The notes below the pieces were generated by a model. It worked only from the letters and a program-made list of their open reading frames with translations. It searched no databases and had not been told where the DNA came from. Positions 29,233 through 32,673 of a stretch of 32,673 bases of DNA are shown here, piece by piece. The stretch spans positions 1 to 32,673 of the forward strand of contig JAFIEE010000021.1 of the NCBI GenBank assembly GCA_020832705.1. The letters run 5' to 3'. This stretch comes from Paracoccaceae bacterium. GTDB lineage: Bacteria > Pseudomonadota > Alphaproteobacteria > Rhodobacterales > Rhodobacteraceae. Numbering within the stretch: the stretch's first letter is position 1; each line of letters starts with the position of its first letter. The translations under genes were made by a program, and so were the position numbers.

Positions 29233-30227
29233 CCGCCCGCGTTGTCGTCACCGATTACACCTTTCCGGCGGTCAAGGCCGAGGAAGCCGCCGCCCGCGCC
29301 GCCGGGGCAGACTTCGCCGCGCATCAGTGCAAGAGCGCCGCCGACGTGGCGCAGGCCGTGGCGGGCGCGGATGTGGCGGTGGTGCAGTTCGCCCGCTTCG
29401 ACGCGCAGGCGGCCGCCGCCATGTCCCCCGGCGGAACGGTCATCCGCTACGGGATCGGCTATGACAACATCGACCTGAACGCCTGCGCAAGCGCCGGGCT
29501 GCGGGTGGGGTATGTGCCCGATTACTGCACCGACGAGGTCGCCGAACACACCGCCGCCGCCGTGCTGGCGCTGCTGCGCAAGCTGATGCCGCTTGATGCC
29601 TCGGTCCGGGCGGGCGACTGGGCCGCCGTCGGCGTCGCGCGCCCGATGAAGCCCTTTGCCGAAACGGTGATCGGCTTTTTCGGGCTGGGGGCGATCGGGC
29701 GCGCGGTGCTGGAGCGGCTGCGCGGTTTCGGCTTCCGGTTTCTTGCCACCGATCCGGCGCTGGGGTCGGACGCGGCCCGCGCGCTGGGGGTCGAGGCCGT
29801 GGACGCCGACACCCTGTTTGCCCGCGCCGATCTGGTCTCGCTCCACGCGCCCGCGCTGCCCGGCACCATCGGCTTTGTCGATGCCGCGCGGCTGGCACAG
29901 ATGCAGCCCCATGCGATGCTGGTCAATGCCGCGCGCGGGCAACTGGTGGTCGAGGCCGATCTGGCCCGCGCACTGCAGGGCGGCGTGATCGCCGGGGCGG
30001 CGCTCGATGTGTTCCATACCGAACCGCTGCCCGCCGCATCGCCCCTGCGCGGGGCGCCAAATCTGCTGCTGACCCCGCATGCGGCGTGGTATTCGGAAGC
30101 GGCCATCGCGCACCTGCAAGGGCTGGTGGCGCAGGACATCACGCGGGCATTGCAGGGTGAGGGGCCGCGCAAGCCGGTCCCCGACATGCCCGCACCACAG
30201 GAACAGAAGAAAGGAAGAACCGCATGA
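29229..30227 (+). CDS. D-isomer-specific 2-hydroxyacid dehydrogenase (CtBP-like)
   Basis: 332 residues, overlapping the previous stop by ATGA. NAD-binding GLGAIG (152-157), catalytic Arg236 (NAARGQ), Glu265 (FHTEP) and His284 (TPHAAW) are all present. The 'RYGIGYDNIDLNACASAGL' block and the 'VPDYCTDEVAEHT' loop are typical of the C-terminal-binding-protein-like branch. It reduces a 2-keto acid to a D-2-hydroxyacid or the reverse with NAD(P). Within this operon a keto acid made by the dehydratase or decarboxylase is the likely substrate. Confidence 0.92.
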   Translation: MTARVVVTDYTFPAVKAEEAAARAAGADFAAHQCKSAADVAQAVAGADVAVVQFARFDAQAAAAMSPGGTVIRYGIGYDNIDLNACASAGLRVGYVPDYCTDEVAEHTAAAVLALLRKLMPLDASVRAGDWAAVGVARPMKPFAETVIGFFGLGAIGRAVLERLRGFGFRFLATDPALGSDAARALGVEAVDADTLFARADLVSLHAPALPGTIGFVDAARLAQMQPHAMLVNAARGQLVVEADLARALQGGVIAGAALDVFHTEPLPAASPLRGAPNLLLTPHAAWYSEAAIAHLQGLVAQDITRALQGEGPRKPVPDMPAPQEQKKGRTA

Positions 30228-31069
30228 AACTTCTGCGCGTCGGAGACCCCGGCCAGGAACGCCCCGCAATGCTGGATGCCGACGGGCACCTGCGCGACCT
30301 GTCTTCGCTGGTGCCGGACATTGCCGGGCCGGTGCTGTCGGATGCCGGGCTGGCCGATCTGGCCGCCCGTGCGCAGGGCGCCGACCTGCCGGTGATCGAC
30401 CCCGCAACCCGCATCGGCGCTTGTGTGGGCAGTGTGGGCAAATTCGTCTGCGTGGGGCTCAACTTCTCGGACCATGCCGCCGAAACCGGCGCGCCGATCC
30501 CGTCCGAACCGATCCTGTTCATGAAGGCGACGTCCGCCATCTGCGGGCCGAATGACACCGTGCTGATCCCGCGCGGCAGCACCAAGACCGATTGGGAGGT
30601 CGAGCTTGGCGTCGTCATCGGCACCGAGGCGCGCTATGTTTCCGAGGCCGAGGCGCTCAATCACGTCGCCGGATACTGCGTCATCAACGACCTGTCCGAA
30701 CGCGAATTCCAGCTTGAACGCGAGGGGCAGTGGGTCAAGGGCAAGTCCGCCGACACATTTGGCCCCATCGGGCCGTGGCTGGTCACGCGCGATGAAATCC
30801 CCGACCCGCAGGCGCTGGCCATGTGGCTGGAGGTGGACGGCCACCGCTGGCAGGACGGGTCCACCGCCACCATGATCTTCGGCGTGGCGCATCTGGTATC
30901 CTACATCTCGCAATTCATGTCGCTGCAGCCCGGTGACGTGATTTCGACCGGCACGCCGCCGGGCGTCGGACTGGGGCAGAAACCGCCCGTCTACCTCAAA
31001 ACCGGCCAGACCATGCGGCTGGGGATCGAGGGGCTGGGCGAACAGACCCAGACCACGCAACAGGCATGA
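30224..31069 (+). CDS. Fumarylacetoacetate hydrolase family protein
   Basis: 281 residues, overlapping the previous stop by ATGA. The FAH core shows '[14 protein letters not shown]', metal ligands Glu125 and Glu127 (DWEVELG) and Asp156 (INDLSERE), then '[16 protein letters not shown]' and '[15 protein letters not shown]'. This size and pattern is common to hydrolases of acylpyruvates and 2,4-diketo-3-deoxy sugar acids (as in non-phosphorylating L-fucose and L-rhamnose routes) and to ureidoglycolate-lyase-annotated proteins. With a dehydratase, an SDR and a RhaS-like binding protein beside it, C-C cleavage of a diketo sugar acid to pyruvate and a hydroxyacid is a reasonable inference. Confidence 0.9.
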   Translation: MKLLRVGDPGQERPAMLDADGHLRDLSSLVPDIAGPVLSDAGLADLAARAQGADLPVIDPATRIGACVGSVGKFVCVGLNFSDHAAETGAPIPSEPILFMKATSAICGPNDTVLIPRGSTKTDWEVELGVVIGTEARYVSEAEALNHVAGYCVINDLSEREFQLEREGQWVKGKSADTFGPIGPWLVTRDEIPDPQALAMWLEVDGHRWQDGSTATMIFGVAHLVSYISQFMSLQPGDVISTGTPPGVGLGQKPPVYLKTGQTMRLGIEGLGEQTQTTQQA

Positions 31070-31071
31070 GA

Positions 31072-31117
31072 CCCGCCGCCCCGCCGCCCGCCATCGGAGG
31101 CAACGGGCATCGGCGGC
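31072..31117 (+). terminator. GC-rich hairpin between the FAH gene and the binding-protein gene
   Basis: CCCGCCGCC (31072-31080) pairs with GGCGGCGGG (31109-31117), and an inner GCCCG/CGGGC (31083-31087 and 31101-31105) extends it. No T-run follows. It could limit read-through or protect RNA ends, giving the binding protein a different level from the enzymes. Confidence 0.5.
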
Positions 31118-31154
31118 GGGGACTTACACGCTTTGCAACCCAGGGGAGGAAACC

Positions 31155-32198
31155 ATGAAACCCTTCAAGCCACTTGTGACCGGCGCTGCGGCGCTACTGC
31201 TGAGCACGGCGCTGCCGTTGCAGGCCCAGACCGTGCTGGAACCGGGCCATTCCGCGGATATGGTCCTGCTGCCGAAATTCCTTGGCATCCTGGTCTTCGA
31301 TCAGGCCAACGAGGGCGCGCAGGAAGCGCATGCCGAGCTGGAAAACCCCGGCCTGCTGCAGTTCGTCGGCCCCACGCCGGAAAACTCGGTTGCCGGTCAG
31401 ATCGAACTGATGACCACGGCCACCACGCAGGGCCGTTCGGCGGTGATGCTGTCGAACAACGCCGGCGACCAGATCGCGCCCAGTGCGCGCGCCGCGCAGG
31501 AAGCGGGCACCCGCGTTGTCACCTGGGACAGCCCCATCCCGTCCGGCGAGGGCGAGGATGTCTTCGTCGCGCAGGTGGATTTCGGCTCCATCGGCGAGGT
31601 AATGGCCGACATGGCGCATTCGATCCTGGACGGCGAAGGGCAGATGGCGATCCTGTCGGCCACGCCCGACGCCGCGAACCAGAATGCCTGGATCGCGTCC
31701 CTGCGCGAGGTCCTGGAAGCCGATGAGCGTTACAGCGGCATCGAACTGGTGGATGTCGTCTATGGCGACGACCAGTCCGAGGTCAGCTACAACCGCGCGC
31801 TGGCGCTGGTGGACCAGTATCCGGACCTTGGCCTGATCATGTCGCCGACCACGGTCGGCATTCAGGCCGCCGCCAAGGCCATGCAGGACGAAGGCATGTG
31901 CGACGATGTCAAGGTCTCGGGCCTGGGCCTGCCGTCGGAAATGGTGTCCTATACCATGGCCGGATGCGCGCCCGAGTTCGCGCTATGGGATTTCCGCGAC
32001 CTTGGGTATCTGAGCTACTTCGTCGCCTATGGCCTGGCCACCGGGCAGTTGACCGGCGATATCGGCGAAAGTTTCGTCGCCGGGCGGATGGGCGAGTATG
32101 CCATCGAGGAAGACCCCGGCCGCCCCGGCGCGAAGCGCGTTCTGATGGGGCCCTTCACGGTCTACACGCCCGAAAACGTGGAAGCCGCCGCGCAGTAA
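31155..32198 (+). CDS. Sugar ABC transporter substrate-binding protein (RhaS/LsrB-like)
   Basis: 347 residues; GGGGAGGA lies just before the ATG. The signal peptide is about 1-24 ([13 protein letters not shown]). The periplasmic-binding fold of the RhaS/LsrB group is visible in '[17 protein letters not shown]', '[18 protein letters not shown]', '[15 protein letters not shown]' and '[15 protein letters not shown]'. It would capture a deoxysugar, pentose or related sugar for an ABC importer. The ATPase and permease genes are not in the window: the next gene downstream is on the other strand, so they must lie elsewhere. The enzymes upstream suggest that the imported sugar or its acid is their substrate. 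Confidence 0.9.
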   Translation: MKPFKPLVTGAAALLLSTALPLQAQTVLEPGHSADMVLLPKFLGILVFDQANEGAQEAHAELENPGLLQFVGPTPENSVAGQIELMTTATTQGRSAVMLSNNAGDQIAPSARAAQEAGTRVVTWDSPIPSGEGEDVFVAQVDFGSIGEVMADMAHSILDGEGQMAILSATPDAANQNAWIASLREVLEADERYSGIELVDVVYGDDQSEVSYNRALALVDQYPDLGLIMSPTTVGIQAAAKAMQDEGMCDDVKVSGLGLPSEMVSYTMAGCAPEFALWDFRDLGYLSYFVAYGLATGQLTGDIGESFVAGRMGEYAIEEDPGRPGAKRVLMGPFTVYTPENVEAAAQ

Positions 32199-32673
32199 GC
32201 GCGCGCACCCGGCTGCGGGCGCTTGCCCCCCGCCGCCCGCCGGCCCCGAGAGGCCCCCCCATGTGCGGCGACCGCCCCCGCCCCTTCGGGGCCCCGGGGG
32301 GGCCGGGCAGGGGGCCTTCGGGCAGGGAGGGGGCGGCGCGCAGGGCGTCATCGGTGAGCATGTCGCGCAGATCAGGCGGCGGGGGGGCGCCGGTCTGCGA
32401 TGATTTCAGCGCGCGCAGCCGGCGCTGGGCGCGCGCGGCGGCGGCGAAATCGCCCTGTTGAAAAGCCGCGCGCGAAAGCGCCAGCCACAGCGGCGGCCGT
32501 CGCGGAAAGCGTTGCACCGGAACCGCCAGCAGCGCGCGCGCGGCCTGGGGATCGCCGGCGGCCTGCGCCGCCTCGGCGCGTTCCAGCGCCAGCTCGGCCG
32601 CCAGCGGCGCGGTGGGGGCGTCAAGCGGGGCCAGCAGCGCCACGGCGGCAGGCGCGCTTCCCTCGGCGCGCGC
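32155..32673 (-). CDS. 3' part of a TPR-like repeat protein gene, cut by the window edge
   Basis: The frame is open to the right edge. Within it, [20 protein letters not shown], '[19 protein letters not shown]' and '[20 protein letters not shown]' have the helix-turn-helix spacing and Ala/Leu pattern of tetratricopeptide repeats. After about 32330 the reading becomes Pro/Gly/Arg-rich and runs 44 bases into the 3' end of the binding-protein gene, so the true end may be near 32330 with a frameshift, or the tail may be unstructured. Family not recognised. Confidence 0.5.
   Translation of the reverse strand, partial: ARAEGSAPAAVALLAPLDAPTAPLAAELALERAEAAQAAGDPQAARALLAVPVQRFPRRPPLWLALSRAAFQQGDFAAAARAQRRLRALKSSQTGAPPPPDLRDMLTDDALRAAPSLPEGPLPGPPGAPKGRGRSPHMGGPLGAGGRRGASARSRVRALTARRLPRFRACRP

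Noticed and set aside
32199-32330. Possible extra gene in the GC-rich stretch after the binding protein
   Set aside because: Runs of C and G with small stems such as GCCCC-TTC-GGGGC; no credible reading frame with a ribosome site.

Overview
High G+C DNA with alphaproteobacterial, probably Rhodobacterales (Rhodobacter/Roseobacter-type) gene content. The support is the secB-fxsA-tim44-smr neighbourhood, FnrL-type and Zur-type operators, the SYLF lipoprotein and the style of the sugar-acid operon. No rRNA, tRNA, CRISPR array or intact insertion sequence was seen.

Layout. (1) 295-3700: a hybrid histidine kinase translationally coupled to a small periplasmic protein of the molybdopterin-oxidoreductase fold, with a divergent paralogue of that protein. 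(2) About 3.8-14.8 kb: a minus-strand cluster of membrane-anchored serine hydrolases, an alpha/beta hydrolase, two CPBP-type membrane proteins, a DUF6544-like protein and several unclassified membrane proteins. Three of its 5' ends carry FNR-type boxes, one perfect and placed over a plausible class II promoter. The cluster is bordered by broken genes: a serine-hydrolase N-terminal piece and a copied smr tail at the left, and a serine-hydrolase internal piece, a truncated membrane protein and a truncated cysS at the right. This looks like an acquired or rearranged island. (3) 14.8-23 kb: a metal-homeostasis region. A COG0523 GTPase with a decayed cysS paralogue diverges from a hisI paralogue that lacks one zinc-ligand cysteine; a perfect Zur-type operator lies between them. 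Further along are small Cys/His proteins, ycnI with a His-rich tail, a CopC-CopD fusion, and an MFS-spermidine-synthase fusion preceded by a second Zur-like box. (4) 23-26.3 kb: conserved housekeeping genes smr, tim44-like, fxsA and secB, then a SYLF lipoprotein. (5) 26.4-32.2 kb: a catabolic locus. An SDR diverges from an operon of enolase-superfamily dehydratase, acetoacetate-decarboxylase-like protein, 2-hydroxyacid dehydrogenase and FAH-family hydrolase, linked by ATGA overlaps, followed by a RhaS/LsrB-type sugar-binding protein. A PdhR/LldR-like GntR operator lies between the SDR and the operon. (6) The right edge holds the 3' part of a TPR-like gene.

The most interesting candidates for an undescribed system are the FNR-marked membrane hydrolase/CPBP cluster and the kinase flanked by two Cys-less molybdopterin-fold proteins. 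All functions are inferred by reading motifs; no database search was run.
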